A DNA stretch of 40,231 nt from Desulforadius tongensis (GCF_016907915.1 NZ_JAFBCW010000027.1:1-40231); one strand, 5' to 3'. Positions 15,895 through 25,022 are shown, counted from the first letter of the stretch. The notes: generated by a model not told the origin, from the letters alone. Made by a program: numbers and translations.

Positions 15895-16161
15895 CTATCC
15901 GGCTTGGCGATTAAAACGCTTGGTTAAACGGGATTTTTTACGGGCTGCTGTGTTTTTATGTATAACACCCTTGGTTACGGCTTTATCCAGCGCTTTTAAT
16001 GCTTTCTGCAGCGCTGCCTTGGCGTTATCCATGTTTGCCGAAGCCAGAGCCTCTTCAAATCGACGGATTGAAGTACGCATTGCTGATTTAATACGTGCAT
16101 TGCGCAATGTGCGTTTCTTGATTGTGCGTACCCGTTTGGCCGCAGATTTAGTGTTAGGCAA
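15895..16161 (-). CDS. rpsT: 30S ribosomal protein S20
   Basis: The 88-residue basic protein binds 16S rRNA early in 30S assembly. It has the typical start [11 protein letters not shown], a long helical Lys/Arg/Ala-rich body and the C-terminal [18 protein letters not shown] at 16161 is chosen because GGAGGTG lies six bases upstream; the frame stays open further upstream but S20 homologs begin at PNTKSA. It is one of two minus-strand genes in the window and has its own promoter. Confidence 0.97.
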   Translation of the reverse strand: MPNTKSAAKRVRTIKKRTLRNARIKSAMRTSIRRFEEALASANMDNAKAALQKALKALDKAVTKGVIHKNTAARKKSRLTKRFNRQAG

Positions 16162-16186
16162 TTTATTCACCTCCCCAACGTGCACA

Positions 16187-16215
16187 ATTTTACCACGCTC
16201 ATCAAAAAAAAGCAA
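16187..16215 (-). promoter_or_regulatory. Promoter of rpsT
   Basis: On the minus strand TTGCTT (16210-16215) and TAAAAT (16187-16192) are separated by 17 bases, placing the start about 20 bases before the rpsT ribosome site. Confidence 0.8.
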
Positions 16216-16284
16216 GAACCTAAGGTATATCATTCCCGCAAATGGTTAAATATATAGATAGATTTTTTTGAGGGGGTGAAAAAT

Positions 16285-16617
16285 TTGATTGGATTAATTG
16301 TCAGGTTTATAGTATCAGCTTTAGTTTTGATGGCTGTAAGCTATCTTTCCCCTGGTTTTGTAGTACAGGGTGGATTTACCGGAGCACTTATAGCTGCTAT
16401 TGTAATTGCAGTGCTGGGGTACATAGCAGAAAGTTTGCTTGGTGACAAGATATCCCCGCAGCGTCGAGGAGTAGTGGGATTTATAACCGCGGCAGTTGTA
16501 ATTTACCTGGCCCAATTTATTATTCCCAACCTTTTAAGTGTAAGCATACTGGGAGCACTAATTTCAGCTTTCGTTATCGGTCTTATAGATGCCATTGTGC
16601 CAACTGTGGTGCGATAG
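16285..16617 (+). CDS. Small membrane protein, phage-holin-family/YvlD-like
   Basis: The product of about 110 residues has four predicted membrane helices with short loops, including FIVSALVLMAVSYLSPGFVV, and one polar loop, LLGDKISPQRRGVV. This matches the YvlD group (annotated as phage holin family IV), which in Bacillus is linked to envelope stress or spore functions and is not a true phage gene. TTG at 16285 has AGGGGGTGA five bases upstream; GTG at 16276 overlaps that site. A terminator follows, so it is probably monocistronic. Confidence 0.85.
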   Translation: MIGLIVRFIVSALVLMAVSYLSPGFVVQGGFTGALIAAIVIAVLGYIAESLLGDKISPQRRGVVGFITAAVVIYLAQFIIPNLLSVSILGALISAFVIGLIDAIVPTVVR

Positions 16618-16635
16618 GGTAAAATACATTGGTAA

Positions 16636-16674
16636 GCCTTGAAAAGTAATGGTGCTTTTCAAGGCTTTTGTTTT
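16636..16674 (+). terminator. Rho-independent terminator
   Basis: GCCTTGAAAAG (16636-16646) pairs exactly with CTTTTCAAGGC (16655-16665), followed by TTTTGTTTT. Confidence 0.93.
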
Positions 16675-16735
16675 ATTCATAGGCTTGTTTTCCCCGGCAT
16701 ATCTATAGCAGTAGAAAGGGCTGGGGGGAAAAGTA

Positions 16736-17827
16736 TTGAGCTATACCAGGGCAGTGCGGTATCACCGCCGGCAAATAATTTTAAAAAAAGTTCGCTTGTA
16801 CCTGTACCGTTTGCTGGTGGTGGTCATGCTGCCGGTACTGTGGTGCAACCCCTACCGGCCGGTTGTTGTACAATCCCTGTCCGTGCTGGCCGGCGATTTT
16901 TTAAACGTGGCTGTAAATTATACCGGTAAAACTCCCCGCGGCATTATAGATTATGCTCTGCCGGTAGTTGCCTGGAACGACCAGAGATCCGGCAGTAGAT
17001 CCACCCCGGAAGCGGCCTTGTCTGCCTTTATCACTGCGGCCGGAATAGATATTAAAGAGCCGCAGAATATGTTGAATGCGCAGATACCTCTTTTGGCCGG
17101 TGTGAACCGGAGAAATAGTCAAGGGGTACAGCCGGGAGAGATAAAGCCCGCAGCAGGTGAAAAAGAAAAACAGGCCCTGGCAGATATTGAAAAAGAGGAT
17201 CAAGACCGGGTTATGGCAGATATGAAAAGCCCGCCGTTGGTGGCAGTATACAACACGCACACCGGTGAAACCTATGCTTTGACCGACGGTGTGGAGAGGT
17301 TGAACGGCAAAAGAGGTGGGGTGGTGAAAGTGGCCGCGGCTCTGCAAAAACAACTGCAGCAAAAGTACGGCATAGGGGTTATCCGTTCCGATGTCATTCA
17401 TGATGCCCAATATAACCAATCATACATAGAATCGGAGAAAACAGTGCGCCGGCTGCTGGAGCGGTATAAAGAATTAAAATTGCTGCTGGATATACACCGG
17501 GATGCCGGGCGTTCCCGGGCGGACAGTTATGTAAAAATAAATGGTCAAAAAGTGGCCCGGATTATGATTGTTGTTGGTTCCGATGCCAGAAGACCCTTTC
17601 CCAACTGGCAGCAAAACCTGGCCATGGCCCGCAAACTGACAGAAAAAATGGACCAATTGTACCCGGGGCTTTCCCTTGGTATAAGGGTAAAAGAGGGCCG
17701 GTACAATCAGCAGTATCATACCGGCGCGCTGCTGCTGGAAATAGGGTCGGTAAAAAACAGTACCGAAGAAGCGGTGCTGGCGGCAGAACTGCTGGCCGAT
17801 GTGGTGGCGGCGGTGCTGAATGAATAA
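16736..17827 (+). CDS. spoIIP: Stage II sporulation protein P
   Basis: SpoIIP is a membrane-anchored amidase and endopeptidase that thins peptidoglycan during engulfment, with SpoIID and SpoIIM. The 363-residue product has a basic N-terminus, a membrane segment (about 21-45), a variable linker and a C-terminal SpoIIP domain with VYNTHTGETY, YNQSYIESEKTV, LLLDIHRDAGR (zinc-type His) and ALLLEIGSVKN (Glu). TTG at 16736 follows GGGGGGAA. It is strong evidence that the organism forms endospores. The next gene starts 54 bases on behind a hairpin. Confidence 0.93.
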   Translation: MSYTRAVRYHRRQIILKKVRLYLYRLLVVVMLPVLWCNPYRPVVVQSLSVLAGDFLNVAVNYTGKTPRGIIDYALPVVAWNDQRSGSRSTPEAALSAFITAAGIDIKEPQNMLNAQIPLLAGVNRRNSQGVQPGEIKPAAGEKEKQALADIEKEDQDRVMADMKSPPLVAVYNTHTGETYALTDGVERLNGKRGGVVKVAAALQKQLQQKYGIGVIRSDVIHDAQYNQSYIESEKTVRRLLERYKELKLLLDIHRDAGRSRADSYVKINGQKVARIMIVVGSDARRPFPNWQQNLAMARKLTEKMDQLYPGLSLGIRVKEGRYNQQYHTGALLLEIGSVKNSTEEAVLAAELLADVVAAVLNE

Positions 17828-17845
17828 AGTTATTAAAGCTGTTTA

Positions 17846-17877
17846 AAAAGCACATCCTGTAATTAGGAGGTGCTTTT
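17846..17877 (+). promoter_or_regulatory. Hairpin enclosing the ribosome site of the next gene
   Basis: AAAAGCAC (17846-17853) pairs with GTGCTTTT (17870-17877) and TCCT (17855-17858) with AGGA (17865-17868), with one A-G mismatch. The AGGAGG ribosome site (17865-17870) is inside the stem. It ends in TTTT and may act as a weak terminator or a translation-limiting hairpin. Confidence 0.7.
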
Positions 17878-17880
17878 GGC

Positions 17881-18303
17881 ATGTTAAACCATAAGGTAAT
17901 AAAACTGTGTCTATTTGCGGCTGTGATGGTAATTTTTCTGGCTGCCCATATATCATTACAAAACTTTAATCAAGACACGGGATTTACACCGCCGCTGCAG
18001 ATGGTATCACTGCGGCAGATTGATGACTCCGGTTGGCGCCTGGCGGTTTTGGGACACAGTTATAACTTACAAAGTCAGCAGCTGGATAAATTAAGCCGGC
18101 TGTTAAGCAGATACCACTTCCAAATACCGGCAGAACAGTTATACCAGCTGGTGGAGGTAAAGTGCCGGTTATGGTATAGAAACGGGCAAAACGCTGTGGA
18201 GGAACTGGGGGATAGCTGGCAGAGAGTGTTAGACGGTGAAACACTGCGGGCAGTCAAATGCCGGGCCGCTAATTTAGTTAAAGAGTTTGGCGAAAAGGAT
18301 TGA
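17881..18303 (+). CDS. Hypothetical protein with one N-terminal membrane anchor
   Basis: I do not recognise this 140-residue protein. Residues about 7-26 form a single hydrophobic segment after a basic start, suggesting a membrane-anchored or secreted protein. The remainder is a soluble domain rich in Leu and Gln with VEVKCRLWYRNGQNAVEEL and two cysteines (in VKCRL and VKCRA). ATG at 17881 lies ten bases after AGGAGG. Its location directly after spoIIP and before lepA suggests a possible sporulation link, by position only. Confidence 0.72.
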   Translation: MLNHKVIKLCLFAAVMVIFLAAHISLQNFNQDTGFTPPLQMVSLRQIDDSGWRLAVLGHSYNLQSQQLDKLSRLLSRYHFQIPAEQLYQLVEVKCRLWYRNGQNAVEELGDSWQRVLDGETLRAVKCRAANLVKEFGEKD

Positions 18304-18378
18304 AAGCAGTGAAATTCAGCATAATAAAAAGCGGCACCCTCAGAGGATGAAAAGCTGCGATACCATTTTTCAGGATAG

Positions 18379-18408
18379 TTGCTTAGTGAGGAAATATGGT
18401 GCTATAAT
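18379..18408 (+). promoter_or_regulatory. Promoter of lepA
   Basis: TTGCTT (18379-18384) and TATAAT (18403-18408) are spaced by 18 bases, about 50 bases before the lepA start. Confidence 0.7.
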
Positions 18409-18465
18409 ATATCAATATGCGCGGATATTTATATGCTTTTGTTAATTTGAAGGAGGAAAGTCTTG

Positions 18466-20277
18466 ATGGCAATTAGTCAAGACCGCATTCGCAACTTTTG
18501 TATTATAGCCCATATTGACCACGGTAAATCCACCCTGGCCGACCGCCTGCTGGAGTTCACCGGCACCCTTACCAAACGGGAAATGCAGGAGCAGGTGCTG
18601 GATACCATGGAACTGGAGAAAGAGCGGGGCATTACCATTAAAATGCAGGCCGTGCGTTTAATTTATAAAGACAAAAGCGGCCAGGAGTACATGTTAAACA
18701 TTATCGATACCCCCGGCCATGTTGATTTTACTTATGAAGTTTCACGCAGCCTGGCGGCCTGTGAGGGAGCGCTGCTGGTGGTAGATGCTTCCCAAGGTAT
18801 TGAAGCCCAGACACTGGCAAACGTTTACCTGGCATTGGAACACGATTTAGAGATCATTCCGGTAATAAACAAAATAGACCTGCCCAGTGCCGAACCCGAC
18901 CGGGTAAAACAAGAAATTGAAGACGTGATAGGGCTGGATGCCTCTGATGCTGTACTGGCATCAGCTAAAACCGGCCGGGGCGTGGAAGAAATACTGGAGC
19001 AGATAGTAAAAAAAATACCGCCCCCGGGGGGGAACGATAAAAATCCCTTAAAAGCACTGATATTTGATTCCAACTACGATTCTTATAAAGGGGTCATTCC
19101 TTATATCCGGGTAAAAGAAGGAACCATTAAAAAGGGAATGCAGATTCGCATGATGGCCACCGGGGCCCAGTTTGAAGTTACCGAAGTGGGTATTTTTCGC
19201 CCGGCCCCCACTGTTGTTGATGAATTAAAAGCCGGCCAGGTTGGCTTTATAGCGGCCAGTATTAAAAATGTAAAGGAATGCCGGGTGGGAGATACCATCA
19301 CCGATGCCCACAGACCGGCGGACAAGCCGCTGCCCGGGTATAAAAAGGCCACCCCGATGGTATTCTGCGGCTTATACCCGGTAGAAAATGCCAATTATGA
19401 CAGCCTGCGGGATGCTTTAGAAAAACTCAGCCTCAATGACGCGTCGCTGGTTTATGAACCGGAAACATCCGATGCTTTAGGTTTTGGATTTAGATGCGGC
19501 TTTTTAGGGCTCCTGCATATGGAAATTATACAAGAGCGTTTAGAAAGGGAGTACCGGTTGGAAATTATCACCACCGCTCCCAGTGTGGTTTACCATGTTT
19601 ACACCACCGGTGGCGGGATGGTGCAGGTTGAAAACCCGTCTAAAATGCCCGGTGCCGGTGAAGTGGAACGGGTGGAAGAGCCCTTTGTAAAGGCTACCAT
19701 TATGGTGCCCAAGGATTACGTGGGTGCGGTAATGGAATTGTGCCAAAACCGCCGGGGGATATTTAAAAATATGGAATACATGGGCATGACCAGAGTGATG
19801 CTCACCTATGAGCTGCCCCTGGCAGAAATTATTTTTGACTTTTTTGACCAGTTAAAATCAAGTACCAGGGGCTACGCTTCGCTGGACTATGAAATGAGCG
19901 GATACCGGGAAACCAACCTGGTGAAAATGGATATACTGGTTAACAATGAGCCGCTGGATGCCCTTTCCTGTATTACCCACCGGGATAAAGCGTATCAACG
20001 GGGACGGGCGCTGGTTAGAAAGATGCGCAAGTTGATACCCAGGCATCACTTTGAAATTCCCATCCAGGCGGCCATAGGCAATAAAATTATAGCCAGGGAA
20101 ACGGTACGGGCGCTGCGCAAGGACGTGTTGGCCAAGTGTTACGGTGGAGACGTTACCCGGAAACGTAAACTGCTGGAAAAACAAAAAGAGGGTAAAAAGC
20201 GTATGAAACAGGTGGGCAGTGTGGAAGTGCCCCAGGAAGCTTTTATGGCGGTACTTAGTGTTGATGACGACGAGTAA
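18466..20277 (+). CDS. lepA: Elongation factor 4 (LepA)
   Basis: LepA is a ribosome-associated GTPase related to EF-G, implicated in translation under stress and 30S biogenesis. The 603-residue product has the P-loop AHIDHGKST (about 15-23), the switch sequence [14 protein letters not shown] and SAKTGRG. The EF-G-like domains and the LepA-specific C-terminal domain follow ([20 protein letters not shown]). AGGAGG at 18451-18456 fits ATG at 18466 (nine bases) and also TTG at 18463. The gene is monocistronic by its own promoter and a downstream hairpin. Confidence 0.97.
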   Translation: MAISQDRIRNFCIIAHIDHGKSTLADRLLEFTGTLTKREMQEQVLDTMELEKERGITIKMQAVRLIYKDKSGQEYMLNIIDTPGHVDFTYEVSRSLAACEGALLVVDASQGIEAQTLANVYLALEHDLEIIPVINKIDLPSAEPDRVKQEIEDVIGLDASDAVLASAKTGRGVEEILEQIVKKIPPPGGNDKNPLKALIFDSNYDSYKGVIPYIRVKEGTIKKGMQIRMMATGAQFEVTEVGIFRPAPTVVDELKAGQVGFIAASIKNVKECRVGDTITDAHRPADKPLPGYKKATPMVFCGLYPVENANYDSLRDALEKLSLNDASLVYEPETSDALGFGFRCGFLGLLHMEIIQERLEREYRLEIITTAPSVVYHVYTTGGGMVQVENPSKMPGAGEVERVEEPFVKATIMVPKDYVGAVMELCQNRRGIFKNMEYMGMTRVMLTYELPLAEIIFDFFDQLKSSTRGYASLDYEMSGYRETNLVKMDILVNNEPLDALSCITHRDKAYQRGRALVRKMRKLIPRHHFEIPIQAAIGNKIIARETVRALRKDVLAKCYGGDVTRKRKLLEKQKEGKKRMKQVGSVEVPQEAFMAVLSVDDDE

Positions 20278-20321
20278 TAAAGATGAAAAAAGTTATTTTC
20301 AGCGGTTGAGATTAAGCAGAC

Positions 20322-20358
20322 AATGTGCATACATTAAATGTGTGCACATTTGTTTTTA
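20322..20358 (+). terminator. Long hairpin terminator after lepA
   Basis: A 29-base near-perfect palindrome (20322-20350, centre 20336) with arms AATGTGCATACATT and AATGTGTGCACATT, one T-G pair and a single central base, is followed by TGTTTTTAT. The rest of the 246-bp gap to hemW holds two smaller inverted repeats (CCTTAC/GTAAGG around 20391-20418 and CAGGAAAA/TTTTCCTG at about 20471-20507) and no gene that I can see. Confidence 0.75.
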
Positions 20359-20523
20359 TAAGATTAACGCCTTATTAAAACGGTATACCGCCTTACAAAA
20401 GCCACCGGTTTAGTAAGGTAACCTTTTCAGGGCAGCGAACAAATCAGCTGCAGTTTTAAAAACAATTAAACAGGAAAAGCTATGTAATATACCATTGTTT
20501 TTCCTGATAACGGGAGAATAGGT

Positions 20524-21657
20524 ATGGACATTGGATTATATATACATGTACCCTTTTGCCTGCAAAAATGCCGCTATTGCGACTTTGTTTCTTATCCTTA
20601 TAATAAAGATGATGCCCGCAGTTACCTGCAGGCATTGGAACGGGAAATGCAGTATTATGCCCGGCGGTTAACACCCGGCCGCCGAGTGAGCACGGTATTT
20701 ATAGGCGGCGGTACCCCCACCGTTTTGGAAACAGGTGATTTAACCAAACTGCTGGAAAATGCCCGGCGCTATTTTCAGTGGTCAGAGGATGCAGAAGTAA
20801 CAGTGGAAGCAAACCCGGGCACGATAAACAAGCACAAGCTGTATATGCTGCACCAAATGGGAGTAAACCGGTTGAGCCTGGGAGTGCAGGCCTATCAAAG
20901 CAGACTGCTGAACCTGTTGGGCCGGGTTCACGATTACCGGCAGGTTTTACAGGGAGTAAGTGCAGCCCGGCAGGTGGGGTTTAATAACTTAAACTTGGAT
21001 TTGATTTTTGGCATACCGGGCCAGTCCTTGAAAGACTGGCAGGAATCTTTGGCTATGCTGGCGGATCTGCAGCCGGAACACCTGGCCTGTTACAGTTTAC
21101 AGTTGGAAGAAGGAACACCTTTAGCTGCAGCGGTTGAACGGGGAGAAGTAACCCCCTGCCGCGAGGAACTGGAACTGAAAATGTATAACAAATTAATTGA
21201 TTTTTTAACCGCCAGGGGTTACCGGCACTATGAAATTTCTAATTTTTCTAAACCGGGCTGCCAATGCCGGCACAACCTTCTTTACTGGCATAATGGTGAA
21301 TACCTGGGGTTGGGACCGGCGGCGCATTCACATTTGGATATGCAGAGGTGGTCTAATACAGCCAGCATCCGGCAGTACACCGGTCAGGTGCTGAAAAACG
21401 TTCCGCCGGTGACTGAAAGGCACAAGCTGACAAAAAAGGATGTTATGATAGAAACGGCTTTTATGGGCCTGCGGCTTTTGCAGGGACTGGACCGGAATGA
21501 ATTTTACCGCCGCTTTGGTCAAAGGATAACCGATGTATGGCCGGAAGAAGTTAAAAAACTCTGCCACCAGGGTTTACTGGAGCTGACCGATACACATTTG
21601 AGGCTGACAGGTAAGGGGTTAAGGCTGGCTAATCTTGTCTTTAGAGAGTTTGTTTAA
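20524..21657 (+). CDS. hemW: HemW, radical SAM heme chaperone (HemN-like)
   Basis: HemW binds heme and delivers it to respiratory proteins; it is often mis-annotated as coproporphyrinogen dehydrogenase. The 377-residue product starts with the radical SAM cluster motif CLQKCRYC (Cys12, Cys16, Cys19), then has IGGGTPT, VEANPGT, LSLGVQAYQ and DLIFGIPGQS. It lacks the N-terminal extension of true HemN enzymes. The C-terminal winged-helix-like domain ends GLLELTDTHLRLTGKG. ATG at 20524 follows GGGAG. As in many Firmicutes it sits between lepA and hrcA. Confidence 0.93.
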   Translation: MDIGLYIHVPFCLQKCRYCDFVSYPYNKDDARSYLQALEREMQYYARRLTPGRRVSTVFIGGGTPTVLETGDLTKLLENARRYFQWSEDAEVTVEANPGTINKHKLYMLHQMGVNRLSLGVQAYQSRLLNLLGRVHDYRQVLQGVSAARQVGFNNLNLDLIFGIPGQSLKDWQESLAMLADLQPEHLACYSLQLEEGTPLAAAVERGEVTPCREELELKMYNKLIDFLTARGYRHYEISNFSKPGCQCRHNLLYWHNGEYLGLGPAAHSHLDMQRWSNTASIRQYTGQVLKNVPPVTERHKLTKKDVMIETAFMGLRLLQGLDRNEFYRRFGQRITDVWPEEVKKLCHQGLLELTDTHLRLTGKGLRLANLVFREFV

Positions 21658-21693
21658 TTCCAGTAATTGTATTCCATAATTTAACAACAGTCC

Positions 21694-21722
21694 TTGACAA
21701 AAAATTAGTCAGGTGCTATTTT
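21694..21722 (+). promoter_or_regulatory. Promoter of the heat-shock operon
   Basis: TTGACA (21694-21699) and TATTTT (21717-21722) are spaced by 17 bases, just upstream of the CIRCE operator. Confidence 0.82.
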
Positions 21723-21735
21723 AAATTGTAGGTTC

Positions 21736-21762
21736 TTAGCACTCGATGCGGTAGAGTGCTAA
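21736..21762. promoter_or_regulatory. CIRCE operator (HrcA binding site)
   Basis: TTAGCACTC, nine bases, then GAGTGCTAA: an exact match to the CIRCE consensus. It lies between the promoter and hrcA, so HrcA should repress this operon at normal temperature. Confidence 0.98.
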
Positions 21763-21778
21763 CAGGAGGTGGTTGTTG

Positions 21779-22819
21779 GTGAAGATGGATGATCGCAAAA
21801 AGAAGGTACTGGCCGCCATTATTCATGATTATATTCAGACTGCCGAGCCGGTGGGTTCTAGAACAATTTCCCGCAAGTACAAATTGGGAGTAAGTCCCGC
21901 CACCATTAGAAATGAAATGGCTGACCTGGAAGAACTGGGGCTTATTGAGCAGCCTCATACTTCAGCCGGGCGGGTTCCTTCTGATTTGGGCTATCGTTAT
22001 TATGTGGATCATCTAATGGAACCGGAAAAACTAACTCCCAGTGAAGAAGAACTTATAAAACGCAGTTATGAGGATAAATCACAGGAAATTGGCAAATTAA
22101 TCGTTCGCACCGGGCAGCTGCTGTCCCGGTTGACCAATTACACATCGATGGTAATGGGTCCTAAAAGGGGAAGGGTTGCTGCCATTAAGCATATTCAGCT
22201 GGTATCCATGACCCCAACCAAGGCAATGGTTATTGTGGTGCTGGATACGGGTTCGGTACATCACCAGCTTATAGATGTGGCAGAGAATATTACCCAGGCT
22301 GATTTGGATCAGGTATCCAAAATATTAAACGCTAAGTTATCCGGCCTGAATATGAAACGGATTAAAATGACCATTTTGAGTGAAATATACCTGGAACTGG
22401 CTAAATATAAGAGCTTTATGGATGCTGCCCTTGAGCTGCTGCAGGATCACCGGGGGTATGATACCGAGGACAAGATTTACCTGGTGGGGGTATATAACAT
22501 TCTTAATCAGCCCGAATTTCATAATATTGAAAAACTAAAGACGCTGTTATCGCTTTTAGAGCAGGAAAAGCTGCTGCATGAAATTTTAGTTGATAAACAA
22601 AGCGAAGGACTGACTGTGCGCATAGGCGTGGAAAACAGCTGTGATCAAATAAAGGACTGTACCATGGTAACCGCCACCTATCAGATAGATGACCAGATAA
22701 TAGGTTCCATCGGCGTGTTGGGACCTACACGGATGGAATATGCCAAAGTGATAACCATTGTGGATCACATGGCTAAGGTATTAAACAAAACACTGGAAGA
22801 AATGAAAAGATGGAGATAG
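21779..22819 (+). CDS. hrcA: Heat-inducible transcription repressor HrcA
   Basis: HrcA binds CIRCE and represses chaperone genes. The product of about 346 residues has an N-terminal winged helix (DYIQTAEPVGSRTISRKY, then SPATIRNEMADLEELG and PHTSAGRVPSDLGYRYYVD), the central GAF-like region, and the C-terminal GVLGPTRMEYAKVI. Four in-frame starts lie close together: TTG 21773, TTG 21776, GTG 21779 and ATG 21785. AGGAGG at 21764-21769 suits 21776 or 21779. It is the first gene of the operon and autoregulated through the adjacent CIRCE. Confidence 0.96.
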   Translation: MKMDDRKKKVLAAIIHDYIQTAEPVGSRTISRKYKLGVSPATIRNEMADLEELGLIEQPHTSAGRVPSDLGYRYYVDHLMEPEKLTPSEEELIKRSYEDKSQEIGKLIVRTGQLLSRLTNYTSMVMGPKRGRVAAIKHIQLVSMTPTKAMVIVVLDTGSVHHQLIDVAENITQADLDQVSKILNAKLSGLNMKRIKMTILSEIYLELAKYKSFMDAALELLQDHRGYDTEDKIYLVGVYNILNQPEFHNIEKLKTLLSLLEQEKLLHEILVDKQSEGLTVRIGVENSCDQIKDCTMVTATYQIDDQIIGSIGVLGPTRMEYAKVITIVDHMAKVLNKTLEEMKRWR

Positions 22820-22837
22820 AAGGAGAGGAAGGGTAAC

Positions 22838-24409
22838 TTGAGTTTGAAGCAGCAGGCCAGCCAGGGAGCGGAAGTAAATGAGCGACTGGCGGCGTTAATA
22901 ACCAACTCCAATGCTGTACGGGCTATTGCTTCGGCGGTGGAGGGCACCCTGGGGCCCAAGGGACTGGACACCATGCTGGTGGATCGTTTCGGTGAGGTTG
23001 TCATTACCAATGACGGGGTTACCATTTTGAGCATGATGGAAGCCAACCACCCGGCGGCTAAAATGGTGATCAACATTGCCAAATCCCAGCAGGAGGAAAT
23101 TGGTGACGGTACCACCACTGCCACCGTAATGGCCGGTGCTCTGGTTAGTACAGGGGTGGAGCAGGTGTCTAAGGGGGTGCCTGTGGCCCGGGTTATTGAA
23201 GGTTTGAAAATGGGGCTGCAGCGCGCTCAACAATTAATAAAGGAGCAGGCACAACCGGTAAGTGACATTAATGATCCCCGCATACGCCAGGTGGCGTTGG
23301 TGGCAGGGCGGGCGCACCAAGACATCGCTGACCTGGTGGTACGGGCGGCAGTTTTAATTGGTGAGGAAAAATTAAAAGACAGGGCCTTTAAATTGTCAGA
23401 TACCATTTTGGCCGAAGAAGGGGCAGAAAATAGTGTGTTCATGGGCGTTATTATTGGCAAGGAGCGCATGAACCAGCAGATGCCCAAGGATTTAGAGAAT
23501 GCCAAGGTGTTAGTGATAGATGATGCCCTGCAGCCGGAAGAAATCGGCGAAGAGGCGCTGGGTACCGAAAGCGGTTTTGCCCGCTACCTGGAACTGCAGG
23601 AGGAATTTCGCAGGAACATTCAAAAGATCATCGATTTAGGTGTCAAACTGGTGCTGGTGGATCGTGGAGTTGACGATGCAGCTGAAGAGATACTGACGGA
23701 TGCCGGGGTAATGGTGCTGCAGCGGGTGGCCAACAAAGAACTGCGCATGGCGGCCGAGCACTGCGGTGCACGGTTAATTAAGCGTACCGGTTTAAAAAAG
23801 CCCCTGGAAGAACTGGCTAAATATGCAGGCAGCGCTGAGCGGGTAAAAAGCGAGGAAAAATTGGAACAGGTTTGGATAATGGGGGGAAGCGGTAAGCCCA
23901 TGGCCACTGTACTGGTTGGCGCTGCCACTGCGGAAGTGGTGGGAGAGCGCAGCCGCATAGCCAAAGATGCGGCGGCAGCGGTACAGGCAGCGGTACGGGG
24001 TGGAATAGTACCCGGCGGCGGAGCCTTGGAGCTGGCGGTGGCCAGGGAAGTGGAGAAAATGCGCGAGGGCATAAAGGGCATGACTGCCTTTGGTGTTGAC
24101 TGCGTAGTGGAGGCGTTGAAACGCCCGGTATCTCAAATTATAAGCAACGCCGGTTTTAACCCGCTGGAAAAGATAGCAGATGTTAATGCGGCCCAGGTGG
24201 AGCAGGGTAAGGTTTCCCTGGCGGTAAACTGCGATACCGGGGAAGTGGCAGATATGTATGAACTGGGTGTTGTAGACCCTGCGCTGGTAAAAATACATGC
24301 TTTAAAGGCTGCGGGGGAAATTGCCGAAGCCATCTTACGCATAGACACCATTATTAAAATGCGTGACGAAAATAAAGACAGTGAACAAGACGGGGGCTTA
24401 GAAGTTTAA
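22838..24409 (+). CDS. Archaeal-type (group III) chaperonin, thermosome-like
   Basis: The 523-residue product is a chaperonin of the thermosome/CCT type, not GroEL. Evidence is the order of NSNAVRAIASAVEGTLGPKG, TNDGVTIL (58-65), the nucleotide motif GDGTTT (89-94), LVDRGVDDAAEEIL in the apical part, and GGIVPGGGALELAV near 390. This resembles the bacterial group III chaperonins described in Carboxydothermus and related Firmicutes, which fold proteins in a ring with a built-in lid. It lies between hrcA and grpE under CIRCE control, the location I recall for that group. TTG at 22838 follows GGAAGGG. No groES or groEL is seen in the window. Confidence 0.93.
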   Translation: MSLKQQASQGAEVNERLAALITNSNAVRAIASAVEGTLGPKGLDTMLVDRFGEVVITNDGVTILSMMEANHPAAKMVINIAKSQQEEIGDGTTTATVMAGALVSTGVEQVSKGVPVARVIEGLKMGLQRAQQLIKEQAQPVSDINDPRIRQVALVAGRAHQDIADLVVRAAVLIGEEKLKDRAFKLSDTILAEEGAENSVFMGVIIGKERMNQQMPKDLENAKVLVIDDALQPEEIGEEALGTESGFARYLELQEEFRRNIQKIIDLGVKLVLVDRGVDDAAEEILTDAGVMVLQRVANKELRMAAEHCGARLIKRTGLKKPLEELAKYAGSAERVKSEEKLEQVWIMGGSGKPMATVLVGAATAEVVGERSRIAKDAAAAVQAAVRGGIVPGGGALELAVAREVEKMREGIKGMTAFGVDCVVEALKRPVSQIISNAGFNPLEKIADVNAAQVEQGKVSLAVNCDTGEVADMYELGVVDPALVKIHALKAAGEIAEAILRIDTIIKMRDENKDSEQDGGLEV

Positions 24410-24434
24410 TAAGTAAATTAGTGAGGTGTTTTTT

Positions 24435-25022
24435 TTGGCTGATGAGGTTAAAAAAGATGAAAATTTAACAGTTGAACCTCAAGAGGATGTGCTGGAAGAA
24501 GAACAGCAGGGTGAAAACAGTGAAAATGAAGAAGCGGCGGAAGAAAAAGTGCCGGAAACACCCTCTGTTGAGGAACTGCAGCAGAAGTTGATTGAAAAAG
24601 AAGCCCAGGCGGAGGATTACTACAACCGGATGCTGCGGATACAGGCTGACTTTGAAAACTTTCGCCGGCGTTCCCGGCAGGAGAGGGAAGAACTGCTGAA
24701 ATATGCCGGAGAAGAGGTGATAAAGAAACTGCTGCCGGTGCTGGACAATTTTGAAAGGGCACTGGCGTCAGCCGCCAATCCCGGTGATGACTTTGTTTCC
24801 GGGGTAGAAATGATTTTCCGCCAGCTGCAGGAAATATTAAATAAAGAAGGGTTGGAAGTTATACCCAGCCGGGGAGAGCAGTTTGATCCCAACAAACATG
24901 AAGCAGTGATGCAGGTAGAAAGTGAAGAACATGATGAAAATATCATTGTTGAAGAACTGTGCCGTGGTTACATGCTGAAAGGCAAAGTAATCAGACCAGC
25001 AATGGTTAAAGTAGCTAAGTAA
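24435..25022 (+). CDS. grpE: GrpE nucleotide exchange factor
   Basis: GrpE releases ADP from DnaK. The product of about 195 residues has an acidic, probably unstructured N-terminus (about 1-50), a long coiled-coil (RIQADFENFRRRSRQEREEL, about 75-95), and a C-terminal beta domain with FDPNKHEAVMQVES and YMLKGKVIRPAMVKVA. TTG at 24435 has GAGGTG six to nine bases upstream; GTG at 24426 overlaps that site. The dnaK start is 34 bases after its stop. Confidence 0.95.
   Translation: MADEVKKDENLTVEPQEDVLEEEQQGENSENEEAAEEKVPETPSVEELQQKLIEKEAQAEDYYNRMLRIQADFENFRRRSRQEREELLKYAGEEVIKKLLPVLDNFERALASAANPGDDFVSGVEMIFRQLQEILNKEGLEVIPSRGEQFDPNKHEAVMQVESEEHDENIIVEELCRGYMLKGKVIRPAMVKVAK

Noticed and set aside
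16285-16617. Prophage remnant based on the holin-family protein
   Set aside because: No other phage gene is nearby and the protein fits the YvlD group found in ordinary chromosomal contexts.
23620-24298. Long minus-strand open frames opposite the chaperonin, and similar ones opposite dnaK, dnaJ and sfsA
   Set aside because: They are low-complexity shadows of clear plus-strand genes with no ribosome sites of their own.
22838-24409. GroEL (group I chaperonin)
   Set aside because: The motifs and their order fit the thermosome/CCT type and no groES gene is adjacent.
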